A DNA stretch of 64,000 nt from Streptomyces sp. A2-16 (lineage in GTDB: Bacteria > Actinomycetota > Actinomycetes > Streptomycetales > Streptomycetaceae): the NCBI RefSeq assembly GCF_018128905.1, contig NZ_CP063808.1:8618001-8682000 (forward strand), read 5' to 3'. Made by a program: the position numbers and the translations under genes. The notes under the pieces were generated by a model. That model did not search any database, was not told the origin of the DNA, and saw nothing but the letters and a program-made list of their open reading frames with translations. Shown in pieces: positions 50,565 to 59,284 of the stretch; positions within the stretch are counted from its first letter, which is position 1; each line of letters begins with the position of its first letter.

Positions 50565-51899
50565 ATGACTCGGCGTCATGGTTACGCCCTTCTCGCCGCG
50601 ATCGTCGCCGTGATCGTGGCCCTGTCCACCGCCATCTACGTCGGAGTGGCGGCCGACAACGGCACCGCGGACCGGACCTCGCTGTCCGGCTCCCGGCCCG
50701 CACGCCCCTCCGCCGCACCCGCCTCCGCCGGAGTCTGGGTCGGCACCTGGTCCGCCTCCCCGGTCGGTGCCGAGCCCGGCACCGAGGCCGAGGGCATGAC
50801 CGGCCGTTCCGTCCGCAACGTCGTCCACACCAGCGTCGGAGGTACGAGTGCCCGCATCACGCTGTCCAATCTCTACGGCCGGACCGCGCTGACCATCACT
50901 CACGCCTCCCTCGCCCTGGCCGCCGGCACACGGACCGCCGCGGCGCAGCCCGGGACCATGCGCCGGCTCACGTTCGCCGGGAACACCACCGTCGTCATCG
51001 CGGCGGGCGGGCAGGTGCTCAGCGACGCCGTCGCCCTCTCCGTCCCGGCCGGCGGCGACGTCCTGGTCACCACCTACTCCCCCACCCTGTCCGGCCCGGT
51101 CACCTACCACCCGACGGCCCGGCAGACGTCGTACGCCGGCGAGGGCGACCTCACCGAGGACGGCAGCGGGACGGGGTACACGCAGCAGGTCGACCACTGG
51201 CGGTATCTGACCGCGCTGGACGTGCTCAGCGACGAGGCCGACGGCACGGTGGTCGCGTTCGGCGACTCGCTGACCGACGGCAAGAACTCCACCGCCGACG
51301 CGAACGCCCGCTGGCCCGACTTCCTGAACCGGCGCCTTCGGACCGCGCTCGCCGCGGGCCAAAATCTGCCCCGCTACAGCGTGGTCAACGAGGGGATCGG
51401 CGGCAACCGGGTCCTCGCGGACGCCCGCGGACGCCCGCTGGAGAACCAGGCCGGCATCCGCCGCTTCCGGCGGGACGTGCTCGACCGGCCCAACGTCAAG
51501 ATCGTCGTCATCGACCTCGGCATCAACGACATCCTCCGCACACCGGGCACCGTCGACCCCCAGAAGCTCCTCGCCGGCCTGCGCGACCTGGTCCGCCAGG
51601 CCCACGCCCGCGGCATCAAGGTCGTCGGCGCGACCCTCATGCCCGTCGGCAGGCGCACCACCTGGACCGAGGCCCGCGAGGGCGTCCGCCAGACCGTCAA
51701 CGCGGAGATCCGTTCGGGCCGGGTCTACGACGCGGTGATCGACTTCGACAAGGCGCTGAGGGACCCCTACAACCCCCGCAGTCTCCTCGCGATGTACGAC
51801 TCGGGGGACCGGCTCCACCCCAACGACAAGGGGTACGAGCGGATGGCGGCCGCGTTCGAGCTGCGGTTCCTGAAGGGGTCGACGGCGGCAAGGCTGTAG
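50565..51899 (+). CDS. SGNH/GDSL-family esterase, secreted
   Basis: A 444-residue exported protein. The N-terminal signal or anchor is ALLAAIVAVIVALSTAIYVGV. Ig-like sheets follow (WSASPVGAEPGTEAEGM). The SGNH domain comes later: FGDSLTDGKNS (catalytic Ser), GIGGNRVL, DLGINDIL (Gly and Asn) and DRLHPNDKGY (Asp and His). It resembles rhamnogalacturonan acetylesterase/lipase types from Streptomyces. The substrate is unknown. Confidence 0.88.
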   Translation: MTRRHGYALLAAIVAVIVALSTAIYVGVAADNGTADRTSLSGSRPARPSAAPASAGVWVGTWSASPVGAEPGTEAEGMTGRSVRNVVHTSVGGTSARITLSNLYGRTALTITHASLALAAGTRTAAAQPGTMRRLTFAGNTTVVIAAGGQVLSDAVALSVPAGGDVLVTTYSPTLSGPVTYHPTARQTSYAGEGDLTEDGSGTGYTQQVDHWRYLTALDVLSDEADGTVVAFGDSLTDGKNSTADANARWPDFLNRRLRTALAAGQNLPRYSVVNEGIGGNRVLADARGRPLENQAGIRRFRRDVLDRPNVKIVVIDLGINDILRTPGTVDPQKLLAGLRDLVRQAHARGIKVVGATLMPVGRRTTWTEAREGVRQTVNAEIRSGRVYDAVIDFDKALRDPYNPRSLLAMYDSGDRLHPNDKGYERMAAAFELRFLKGSTAARL

Positions 51900-51967
51900 C
51901 CACGGGCCGGCGGGGGGCCGATCACGCCCCCGCCCCCGACCGCTGGTGCTCCCCCGCCCCCGACCGC

Positions 51968-52669
51968 TCAGTGCTCCCCGCGTCGCAGCTCCCGGGCCGC
52001 CTCCCGGCGCTCCAGCCTCTCCTGCCGCCGTTCCTCCCGCAGCCGCTGCCGGTCGGCCTTCCTGAGCTTGCGCTCGACCCCGACCCCGCCCCAGAAGGCG
52101 AACCCGGTCACGATCACGCGAGGCGCCCCCGGCTCACCCGGCACGCCCTCCTCGCGCTGGTCGAAGCCGCCCATGATCCCGATCCCGCGCACCACGACCT
52201 CCACCCCCGGCGGCACGATCACCTGCAGTCCGCCCATGATCGCGACACAGTTGATCACGACCTCCCGGTCGGCGAAGTTCGCCTCCCGCAGGTCGATCTC
52301 CCCGCCGCCCCAGAAGGCGAAGCAGTTGAACCGCCGGGGCACGGTCCACCGCCCCCTGCGCTGGAACCCGGACAGCACGGCGACGGCCCACGTCGAGGAG
52401 CCCTCCCCGCCGACGATCCGGGACGCCCAACTCCCGTCCGGCTCGGGCCGCTTCTGCATGTCCACCTTGGGAGCGACCACCTGGCCGACCGGCAGATCCC
52501 GGGTGATCGGCGCGAGCTCGCCGTACGTGCGCGCCTTGTACGTCGCCTCCAGCCGCTCCTCGAACTCCTCCATGTCGAGCCGCCCCTCCGCGAGGGCGTC
52601 CCGCAGGACCTCGGCGACTCGCTCACGATCGGCGTCGGAAGCACGCAGCTCCGGGAGTTCTTCCGTCAT
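51968..52669 (-). CDS. DUF1707 and LiaF-like domain protein
   Basis: A 233-residue protein. Residues 5-60 are DUF1707 (LRASDADRERVAEVLRDALAEGRLDMEEFEERL). A beta-rich LiaF/DUF2154 region follows with repeats FNCFAFWGGGEIDLRE, INCVAIMGGLQVIVPPGVEV and RGIGIMGGF. The C-terminal 30 residues are basic and helical (RLREERRQERLERREAARE). LiaF domains take part in cell envelope stress signalling. Function here is inferred only. Confidence 0.85.
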   Translation of the reverse strand: MTEELPELRASDADRERVAEVLRDALAEGRLDMEEFEERLEATYKARTYGELAPITRDLPVGQVVAPKVDMQKRPEPDGSWASRIVGGEGSSTWAVAVLSGFQRRGRWTVPRRFNCFAFWGGGEIDLREANFADREVVINCVAIMGGLQVIVPPGVEVVVRGIGIMGGFDQREEGVPGEPGAPRVIVTGFAFWGGVGVERKLRKADRQRLREERRQERLERREAARELRRGEH

Positions 52670-52702
52670 ACGAAGCAGCCTACGAGGTACCTCACCGCAC
52701 GG

Positions 52703-53704
52703 CTACGACACCGCTTTCTCCGCTTCTCCGGACGGGGGTTCGGGGGCGTCCCCCAATGAATGCAGCATCTTCGCGATCACCGCCTCGATGTCCGGCTCCC
52801 GCACCGACAGATCCACCAGCGGATACTCCGCCGCGACCCGCGCCACCAGCGCCGCCGCCGACTCGGACGCCGGGAACGCCAGCCACTGCCGCGGCCCTTC
52901 CACCCGCACCACGCGCGCGGGCGCCGCCTCGATCGGCGGCAACTCCCGCTCCAGGTCCACCACCAGCGTGCGCTCGCTCTCGCCCACCTCGTGGAGACCG
53001 GCGAGCGGACCGTCGTACATCAGACGGCCGTGGTCGATGACCATCACACGCGAGCAGAGCTGCTCGATGTCCTGGAGGTCATGGGTGGTCAGCAGGACCG
53101 TGGTGCCGCGCTCGGAGTTCAACTCGCGCAGGAATCCACGCACCTTGGCCTTGGAGATGACGTCGAGCCCGATGGTCGGCTCGTCCAGGTACAGCACCTC
53201 GGGGTCGTGCAGCAGTGCCGCCACGATGTCGCCCCGCATCCGCTGCCCCAGGGACAGCTGGCGCACCGGGACGTCCAACAGCTCGCCCAGTTCGAGGAGT
53301 TCGACGCAGCGGTCGAGGTTCTCGCGGTAACGGGCGTCCGGGATGCGGTACATGCGGTGCATCAGCTTGTAGGAGTCGATCAGCGGCAGGTCCCACCACA
53401 GGGTCGTGCGCTGCCCGAAGACCACGCCGATGCGGTGGGCCAGGCGCGTGCGCTCACGGGACGGGTCGATGCCCGCCACCCGCAGACGGCCGCCGCTCGG
53501 CGTCAGGATGCCCGTCAGCATCTTGATCGTCGTCGACTTCCCGGCGCCGTTCGGGCCGATGTACCCGACCATCTCGCCGCGCGCCACGGTGAAGGAGATC
53601 GAGTCGACCGCGCGCACCTGGCGCCGCTCCCGTTTCAGGAAGCCGGTCTTCTTGCGCACGTCGAAGACCTTCTCGACGCGATCCAGTTCGATGAAGGCAT
53701 CCAT
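52703..53704 (-). CDS. ABC transporter ATP-binding protein
   Basis: A 333-residue ATPase of the COG4586 type: VRAVDSISFTVARGEMVGYIGPNGAGKSTTIKML (Walker A), QLSLGQRMRGDIVAALLHDPEVLYLDEPTIGLD (signature and Walker B), TTHDLQDIEQL. The C-terminal 80 residues form an accessory domain. The ATG at 53704 (MDAFIELDR) is used, and a GTG about 12 codons upstream is possible. It follows two permease genes on the same strand, so the three genes make one ABC-2 exporter. The substrate is unknown. Confidence 0.88.
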   Translation of the reverse strand: MDAFIELDRVEKVFDVRKKTGFLKRERRQVRAVDSISFTVARGEMVGYIGPNGAGKSTTIKMLTGILTPSGGRLRVAGIDPSRERTRLAHRIGVVFGQRTTLWWDLPLIDSYKLMHRMYRIPDARYRENLDRCVELLELGELLDVPVRQLSLGQRMRGDIVAALLHDPEVLYLDEPTIGLDVISKAKVRGFLRELNSERGTTVLLTTHDLQDIEQLCSRVMVIDHGRLMYDGPLAGLHEVGESERTLVVDLERELPPIEAAPARVVRVEGPRQWLAFPASESAAALVARVAAEYPLVDLSVREPDIEAVIAKMLHSLGDAPEPPSGEAEKAVS

Positions 53705-53718
53705 CGCCACGTCCACCA

Positions 53719-54540
53719 CTAACTCCCCGTACTCCGATACGACCCGAGCCCCGCCCGCCACGCGAACCCGGCGAGCGCACAGCACGCCACCGCCACCAGC
53801 GGCGGTGCGAAGGCCGCCCACGGCGGCAGATCCAGCGGGTACGGCCTGTCCAGCACATAGGAGGCCGGCACCCAGTTGACGAAGGCCAGGGGCAGCACGA
53901 ACGTCACCCCGCGCACGAAGTCCTTCCCGAACACGCTCGGCGGGTACTGCAGCAGGGTCGTACCGCCGTACGTGAACGCGTTCTGCACCTCGGAGGCGTC
54001 CTGCGCGTAGATCTGGAAGGCCGCGCCCGCCACGAACACCGCGCAGAAGATCACCGCGCCGCTGACCACCATCACCGGCACCAGCAGCACCTTCGCCGCG
54101 CTCCAGGAGACGTCCACCGAGGCCAGCGCCCAGACCAGCACCACCGTGCCCTGGGTGATCCGGCCCAGCCGGCGCACCGCGAAACGGTCCGCGCCGATCT
54201 GCGCGAGCACCGGCGCCGGCCGCACCAGCAGGATGTCGAAGGAGCCGTCACGGATCCGGGAGCCCAGCACGTCCATCGAGCCGAGCACCAGGTCGGCGAT
54301 CCCGAAGGCGGTCACCGAGAGGCCGTAGAGGAAGGCGATCTCGGGCAGCCCCCAGCCGCCCAGCGAGTCGACCTGCGAGAACATCAGCAGGATCCCGGCG
54401 AAGTCCAGGCCGGTCATCAGCAGGTTTCCGCACATCGTGACGACGAAGGAGGTGCGGTAGGTCATGGCGGAGCGGATCCACATGCCCGCGATCAGCCAGT
54501 AGGCGCGAACCCCCTCGCCCAGCCGGGACGTCTCAGCCAC
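53719..54540 (-). CDS. ABC-2 type permease (COG3694-like)
   Basis: A 273-residue membrane protein with six hydrophobic stretches: RTSFVVTMCGNLLMTGLDFAGILLMF, LPEIAFLYGLSVTAFGIADL, ILLVRPAPVLAQIGADRF, VLLVPVMVVSGAVIFCAVFVAGAAF, FVRGVTFVLPLAFVNWVPA and APPLVAVACCALAGFAW. This is the permease fold of drug-type exporters. It overlaps the other permease by eight bases and is followed 14 bases later by the ATPase. Confidence 0.85.
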   Translation of the reverse strand: MAETSRLGEGVRAYWLIAGMWIRSAMTYRTSFVVTMCGNLLMTGLDFAGILLMFSQVDSLGGWGLPEIAFLYGLSVTAFGIADLVLGSMDVLGSRIRDGSFDILLVRPAPVLAQIGADRFAVRRLGRITQGTVVLVWALASVDVSWSAAKVLLVPVMVVSGAVIFCAVFVAGAAFQIYAQDASEVQNAFTYGGTTLLQYPPSVFGKDFVRGVTFVLPLAFVNWVPASYVLDRPYPLDLPPWAAFAPPLVAVACCALAGFAWRAGLGSYRSTGS

Positions 54541-55333
54541 CCTGCACCACCACCCGCCGCGTCGCCGCCGACTGCAGCAGCCGCCCGGCCGCCAGCAGCA
54601 CCACCGCCCACGTCGCCTGGAAGGCGTACGCCCCGAGCGGGTCGGTCTCCCCCATCAGCACGTCCGCCGGCATCTGGAGCTGCGCCGCCCACGGCAGCGC
54701 CCGCACGATGTCGCCCAGCACCCCCGGGAAGGCGTTGAGCGGGAACACGATGCCCGAGCAGAAGACGCCCGTGATCATCACGGCCTGCATGATGCCCATG
54801 CCGTCCATCAGCCAGAACACGCTCAGCGCCGCGAGATAGCGGATCCCGAAGCTGACGATCATCGCGAGCAGCAGCGACACGAACAGGGCCGCCCAGGACA
54901 TGACGTCGGTGGGCAGCGCCATCGGGAAGAACAGCGCGCCGAAGGCGAAGGGGATCACCCCGCGCCCGATCAGCTGGAACAGCGAGCGGCCCAAGTCGCT
55001 CGCCAGCCACCACAGTTGGAGGTCGGCAGGACGGTACAGGTCGACCGCGATCTCACCCGTGCGGATCCGCTCGATCACGTCCTTCTCGGCGCCGCCGCCC
55101 TGGAGGGCCAGCGTCGAGTACAGGCACTGCCCCAGCCAGACGTAGGTCACCGCCTGCGCCTGGTCGTAACCTCCCAGGTGAGGCTTCTCGTCCCACAGCG
55201 CGAGATACGTGTAGACGAGGATCACACCGAAGACCGTGTTGGTGAACACCCCTGCGAACGTGGCCGCGCGATACGTCGCGTACCGTCTGAATCCCCCTGC
55301 CGCGACGGCCGCGTACAACCGCCAGGAACCCAC
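54533..55333 (-). CDS. ABC-2 type permease (COG4587-like)
   Basis: A 266-residue membrane protein with six hydrophobic segments: the first (RYATYRAATFAGVFTNTVFGVILVYTYLA) is followed by the motif ERIRTGEIAVDLYRP, then SLLLAMIVSFGIRYLAALSVFW and AVMITGVFCSGIVFPLNAFP. The family motif TGEIAVDLYRP is clear. GTG 55333 has GGAGGG eight bases before it. It is the first gene of the three-gene exporter. Confidence 0.85.
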   Translation of the reverse strand: MGSWRLYAAVAAGGFRRYATYRAATFAGVFTNTVFGVILVYTYLALWDEKPHLGGYDQAQAVTYVWLGQCLYSTLALQGGGAEKDVIERIRTGEIAVDLYRPADLQLWWLASDLGRSLFQLIGRGVIPFAFGALFFPMALPTDVMSWAALFVSLLLAMIVSFGIRYLAALSVFWLMDGMGIMQAVMITGVFCSGIVFPLNAFPGVLGDIVRALPWAAQLQMPADVLMGETDPLGAYAFQATWAVVLLAAGRLLQSAATRRVVVQGG

Positions 55334-55493
55334 ATCAACAGCCCTCCTCGGCGCGCCGACACCAAAGCGCAGGAGCCTAGTGCGCAGGTGATGGGGCGAG
55401 CCACCCATTTTCCCGGGCGAGACGCGCGCCATATCCGGGAACGGAACGCATGGTGCGAGAGTCTTCAACAGGGGACGCAGAAGGCGTAACGAG

Positions 55494-55513
55494 GTCGTAC
55501 GGGAACGTACGAC
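55494..55513 (+). promoter_or_regulatory. Dyad/hairpin before the class A PBP gene
   Basis: GTCGTACG and CGTACGAC flank a GGAA (GNRA) loop, ending 15 bases before the PBP start. It is either a protein operator or an mRNA leader hairpin just upstream of the AGGAG ribosome site. Confidence 0.5.
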
Positions 55514-55528
55514 GCGAAACAGGAGTCC

Positions 55529-57949
55529 GTGCACGAGATGAGCGACCAGCCGCAGCAGCCGACCGAGGGCTGGGCACCGAGAGAGACGCAGCAGGCTGAA
55601 GAGCCCGGCGGGAAGAAGAAGGCCAAGCGGCCCAAGCGGACCGGCTGGCGACGGCTGATCCCGACCTGGCGCATGGTGCTGGGCACCTTCGTCCTCGGGC
55701 TGATCGCCCTGGCCGGACTGTTCTACCTCGGCTACTCCATGGTCAAGATCCCGCCGGCCAACGCGCTCGCCACCAAGCAGTCCAACGTCTACCTGTACGC
55801 CGACGGCAGCCAGCTCGCCCGCGACGGCGAGGTCAACCGCGAGAACGTCTCCCTCTCGCAGGTCTCCAAGGACGCCCAGCACGCCGTCCTCGCCGCCGAG
55901 GACCGCGACTTCTACACCGAGTCCGCGATCGACCCGAAGGCCATGCTGCGGGCCGCGTGGAACACCGCGACCGGCAAGGGCAAGCAGTCCGGTTCGACGA
56001 TCACCCAGCAGTACGTGAAGAACTACTACCTGGCCCAGGAGCAGACGGTCACCCGCAAGGCCAAGGAGTTCTTCATCTCGATCAAGCTGGACCGCGAGAA
56101 GTCAAAGGACGAGATCCTCGAGGGCTACCTCAACACCAGCTACTTCGGCCGCAACGCCTACGGCATCCAGGCCGCCGCCCAGGCCTACTACGGCGTCGAC
56201 GCCGTGGACCTCGACCCGGCCCACGCCGCCTACCTCGCCGCGCTGGTCAACGCCCCGAGCGAGTACGACGTCGTCGCACACCCCGAGAACAAGGCGGCGG
56301 CCGAGGCCCGCTGGAACTACGTCCTGGACGGCATGGTCAAGAAGGGCTGGCTCGCCCAGTCCGCGCGCACCGGCCTGAAGTTCCCGATGCCCAAGGAGCA
56401 GACCCTCTCCACCGGTCTGTCCGGGCAGCGCGGCTACATCAAGGACGCCGTCGAGGACTACATCATCAACAACAAGATCCTCACCAAGGACCAGTTGGAG
56501 GCGGGCGGCTACCGCATCACCACCACCCTGCAGAAGAGCAAGCAGGACGCCTTCGTGAAGGCGGTCAACGACCAGGTGATGAAGAAGCTCGACAAGAAGG
56601 ACAACAAGGTCGACAACTACGTCCGCGCGGGCGGCGCCTCCGTCGACCCGAAGACCGGCAAGGTCGTCGCGATGTACGGCGGCATCGACTACGTCAAGCA
56701 GTACACGAACGGCGCGACCCGCGGCGACTTCCAGGTCGGCTCCATCTTCAAGCCCATCGTGTTCGCCTCGGCCGTCCAGAACGACTCCGAGACGCAGGAC
56801 GGCCAGACCATCACCCCGAACACCTACTACGACGGCACCAACAAGCGTCCGGTCGTGGGCTGGAGCGGCGGCAACTACGCCCCCGAGAACGAGGACCAGG
56901 GCTCCTACGGCGAGATCACCGTGCGCGAGGCCACCGACAAGTCCGTCAACTCGGTGTACGCGCAGATGGCCGTCGACGTCGGCTCCGACAAGGTCAAGCA
57001 GACCGCGATCGACCTGGGCATCCCGGCCGACACCCCGGACCTGACCGCGACCCCCTCGATCGCGCTGGGTGTGAACACCGCGAGCGTCCTCGACATGGCG
57101 GAGGCCTACGCGACACTCGCCAACCACGGCAGGCACGGCACGTACACGATGATCGACAAGATCACCAAGGACGGCCAGGAGACCGTGGAGCTGCCCGCTC
57201 AGAAGACCCGTCAGGCCATCAGCCGCGAGGCCGCCGACACCACCACCTCGATCCTGCAGAGCGTCGTCGAGAACGGCACCGCCACCGCCGCCCAGGGCGC
57301 GGACCGCCCCGCCGCGGGCAAGACCGGTACCGCCGAGGAGGACACCGCGGCCTGGTTCGCCGGCTACACCCCCGAACTCGCCACGGTCGTCTCCGTGATG
57401 GGCCAGGACCCGGTGACCGCCGCGCACAAGTCGCTGTACGGCGCCATGGGCCTGGAGCGCGTCAACGGCGGCGGGCCGCCCGCCGAGATCTGGGCGCAGT
57501 ACACCAAGGCCGCCCTCAAGGGGAAGTCGGTCAGCGACTTCGACCTCGAACTCCAGCCGGGCGCCGAGCAGCGGGCCCCGAGCACCCAGGCCCCCGTCGA
57601 CCCGAGCACCGAGGGCCAGGACAACGGCGGCGCCACGGGCGACACCACCGGCGGCCAGGAGACCCCGGGCCAGACGCAGGGGCAGACCCAGGGCCAGTCC
57701 CAGGGGCAGACCCAGGGCCAGGACAACGGCGGCACCACCGGCGACACCACGACCGGCGGCGACACCGGCGGCACGACGACCGACGGCGGCACGACGACGG
57801 GCGGCACCGCCGGGGACACCTCGACCGGTGGCGGCACGACCGACGGCGGCACCACGGGTGACGCGACCGGAGGCACCACCGGGGACTCACCGAGCGGCGG
57901 CGCGGCGACCGGCGGCCAGAACCTGGTGGGCACGACCCGGCGGGAGTGA
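55529..57949 (+). CDS. Class A penicillin-binding protein (PBP1A-like)
   Basis: An 806-residue bifunctional peptidoglycan synthase. A basic cytoplasmic N-terminus and one helix (MVLGTFVLGLIALAGLFYLGY) precede the GT51 domain (AAEDRDFYTESAIDP with catalytic Glu near 123, GSTITQQYVKN, EGYLNTSYFGRNAYG, PSEYD). The transpeptidase domain has GSIFKPIV (Ser near 405), SVNSVYAQ and GKTGTAEED. The last 150 residues are a Gly/Thr/Gln-rich tail with GQTQGQ repeats, outside the cell. GTG 55529 follows AGGAG by three bases, and ATG 55538 is the alternative. It polymerises and cross-links wall at tips or septa. Confidence 0.93.
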   Translation: MHEMSDQPQQPTEGWAPRETQQAEEPGGKKKAKRPKRTGWRRLIPTWRMVLGTFVLGLIALAGLFYLGYSMVKIPPANALATKQSNVYLYADGSQLARDGEVNRENVSLSQVSKDAQHAVLAAEDRDFYTESAIDPKAMLRAAWNTATGKGKQSGSTITQQYVKNYYLAQEQTVTRKAKEFFISIKLDREKSKDEILEGYLNTSYFGRNAYGIQAAAQAYYGVDAVDLDPAHAAYLAALVNAPSEYDVVAHPENKAAAEARWNYVLDGMVKKGWLAQSARTGLKFPMPKEQTLSTGLSGQRGYIKDAVEDYIINNKILTKDQLEAGGYRITTTLQKSKQDAFVKAVNDQVMKKLDKKDNKVDNYVRAGGASVDPKTGKVVAMYGGIDYVKQYTNGATRGDFQVGSIFKPIVFASAVQNDSETQDGQTITPNTYYDGTNKRPVVGWSGGNYAPENEDQGSYGEITVREATDKSVNSVYAQMAVDVGSDKVKQTAIDLGIPADTPDLTATPSIALGVNTASVLDMAEAYATLANHGRHGTYTMIDKITKDGQETVELPAQKTRQAISREAADTTTSILQSVVENGTATAAQGADRPAAGKTGTAEEDTAAWFAGYTPELATVVSVMGQDPVTAAHKSLYGAMGLERVNGGGPPAEIWAQYTKAALKGKSVSDFDLELQPGAEQRAPSTQAPVDPSTEGQDNGGATGDTTGGQETPGQTQGQTQGQSQGQTQGQDNGGTTGDTTTGGDTGGTTTDGGTTTGGTAGDTSTGGGTTDGGTTGDATGGTTGDSPSGGAATGGQNLVGTTRRE

Positions 57950-57976
57950 CCGCGCCTCAGTGCCCGCGGTCGCCCC

Positions 57977-58297
57977 TCAGTGACCGGAGGTCGCCTTCAG
58001 CCCCACGACGGCGACCACCAGCAGACAGACGAAGAAGATCCGGGCGGCGGTGACCGGCTCACCCAGCACCACCATGCCGAGCACCGCCGCCCCGGCCGCC
58101 CCGATCCCGACCCAGACGCCGTAGGCGGTACCGATGGGCAGGGACTTGGCGGCGTACGACAGCAGCAGCATGCTGGCGACGATGCCCGCGCCGGTGAACA
58201 GGCTCGGCACGAGCCGGGTGAAACCGTCGGTGTACTTCATGCCGACCGCCCAGCCGACCTCGAGCAGACCGGCGACGACGAGCAGAACCCAGGCCAT
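57977..58297 (-). CDS. sugE: SugE/Gdx-type SMR guanidinium exporter
   Basis: A 106-residue four-helix membrane protein. The first helix has LLEVGWAVGMKYTDGFT, the Gdx signature with the central Glu, and LPIGTAYGVWVGIGAAGAA follows. It is close to E. coli SugE along its whole length. Gdx proteins exchange guanidinium for protons. The ATG at 58297 is eight bases after GGAGG. The leader carries a guanidine-III-like riboswitch, which fits the transport role. It is convergent with the PBP gene. Confidence 0.92.
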   Translation of the reverse strand: MAWVLLVVAGLLEVGWAVGMKYTDGFTRLVPSLFTGAGIVASMLLLSYAAKSLPIGTAYGVWVGIGAAGAAVLGMVVLGEPVTAARIFFVCLLVVAVVGLKATSGH

Positions 58298-58335
58298 GAC
58301 GAGCACCTCCGAGACTTCGATCTCTGACAGGGAGT

Positions 58336-58389
58336 GCGTCGTCTTTGCCTACGGCTGTTTCCCGTCCCGGTACGGCGCGTCTCGTCGGG
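58336..58389 (-). promoter_or_regulatory. Guanidine-III (ykkC-III) riboswitch candidate upstream of sugE
   Basis: Reading the - strand from 58389: CCCG, GACGAG-type loop, GCGCCGTACC, CGGG (P1 CCCG/CGGG), a small inserted hairpin (ACGG/CCGT), AGGCAAAGACGACGC. From memory the published guanidine-III aptamer reads GACGAG, GCGCCGTACC, AGGACAAGACGGCGC. The pseudoknot GCGCCGT with ACGACGC pairs in six of seven positions. The inserted hairpin departs from the compact consensus. Right after it, GCACTCC can pair with the Shine-Dalgarno region GGAGGTGC, so translation control is plausible. The downstream gene exports guanidinium. Confidence 0.75.
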
Positions 58390-58421
58390 CTGGCACTTTC
58401 AAAACTAGCAAAGGAACGACA

Positions 58422-58455
58422 AAAAGGGCTGGTGACGATGGTCACCAGCCCTTTT
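58422..58455 (-). terminator. Terminator between the GroES-like gene and sugE leader
   Basis: AAAAGGGCTGGTGAC and GTCACCAGCCCTTTT form a perfect 15-bp stem with a four-base loop and terminal T run, just downstream of the GroES-like gene. It isolates sugE from that transcript. Confidence 0.88.
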
Positions 58456-58466
58456 GAACCGCTGAA

Positions 58467-58817
58467 TCAGAGGTAGAGGCCGGTCGAGTCCTCGGAGCCC
58501 TCGAACCGGTCGGCCGCCACCGCGTGCAGATCGCGCTCACGCATCAGGACGTACCCGGTCCCGCGCACCTCGACCTCGGCCCGGTCCTCCGGGTCGTACA
58601 GCACCCGGTCCCCGGGCTCCACGGTCCGTACGTTCTGACCCACGGCGACGACCTCGGCCCAGGCCAGCCGGCGTCCGACGGCCGCGGTGGCGGGGATGAG
58701 GATGCCGCCGCCCGACCGCCGCTCGCCCTCGCCGTTCTCCTGCCGGACCAGTACGCGGTCGTGCAGCATCCGGATGGGCAGCTTGTCGTGCGGGGTGTCG
58801 TTTCTCTTGGCGCTCAC
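58467..58817 (-). CDS. GroES-like co-chaperonin-family protein
   Basis: A 116-residue protein with the GroES fold pattern: IRMLHDRVLVRQ, GGGILIPATA (mobile loop region), AEVVAVGQNVRTVEPGDRVLYDPE and YVLMRERDLHAV. It is not next to groEL and is therefore an accessory member. Whether it binds GroEL is not clear. Confidence 0.82.
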   Translation of the reverse strand: MSAKRNDTPHDKLPIRMLHDRVLVRQENGEGERRSGGGILIPATAAVGRRLAWAEVVAVGQNVRTVEPGDRVLYDPEDRAEVEVRGTGYVLMRERDLHAVAADRFEGSEDSTGLYL

Positions 58818-58861
58818 GCCACTGAACCTACCTGTCCTCGGCGGCCGTGTACGCGGCCGGG

Positions 58862-59191
58862 TCAGCCCTTGCGGCGCCGGGTTCCCAGGGCGAGCAGCCC
58901 CACGAGTCCCACGGCGACGAGGGCGACGGGCACGACACGCTCCAGACGGGGAGCGCCGTCCTCGTCCACGAACTGGGCCTTCACGTCGGTGACCGCCTTG
59001 TTGACGGAGACGTAGGCCCGCCCGAGCGTGTGGTCGATGTTGGAGACTACTTTGGCCTTGGCATCGCCGACGATCGTCTTCGGGTGCACCCGCACCCCGA
59101 TCTCGTCGAGCGTCTCGGCCAGCATGTCGCGGCGGCGCTTGATGTCCGCCTCGATCTGCGCCGGGGTTCTGATGTCCGACGTGTCCGCCAC
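58862..59191 (-). CDS. DUF3618 protein
   Basis: A 109-residue protein: a helical DUF3618 N-terminus (RTPAQIEADIKRRRDMLAETLDEIGVRVHP) and a single C-terminal membrane helix (VVPVALVAVGLVGLLALG). The role is unknown, and such proteins occur with phage holin and stress genes. GTG 59191 has GGAGG seven bases before it. Confidence 0.82.
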   Translation of the reverse strand: MADTSDIRTPAQIEADIKRRRDMLAETLDEIGVRVHPKTIVGDAKAKVVSNIDHTLGRAYVSVNKAVTDVKAQFVDEDGAPRLERVVPVALVAVGLVGLLALGTRRRKG

Positions 59192-59284
59192 GGTAGAGCC
59201 TCCGGGGTCGCTTCTGCTTGTCCTGGACAGTCTGTCAGTTCCGCGCGCGACTGCACTGTCAGGACCCCCGGTTACTCTGGCCCA

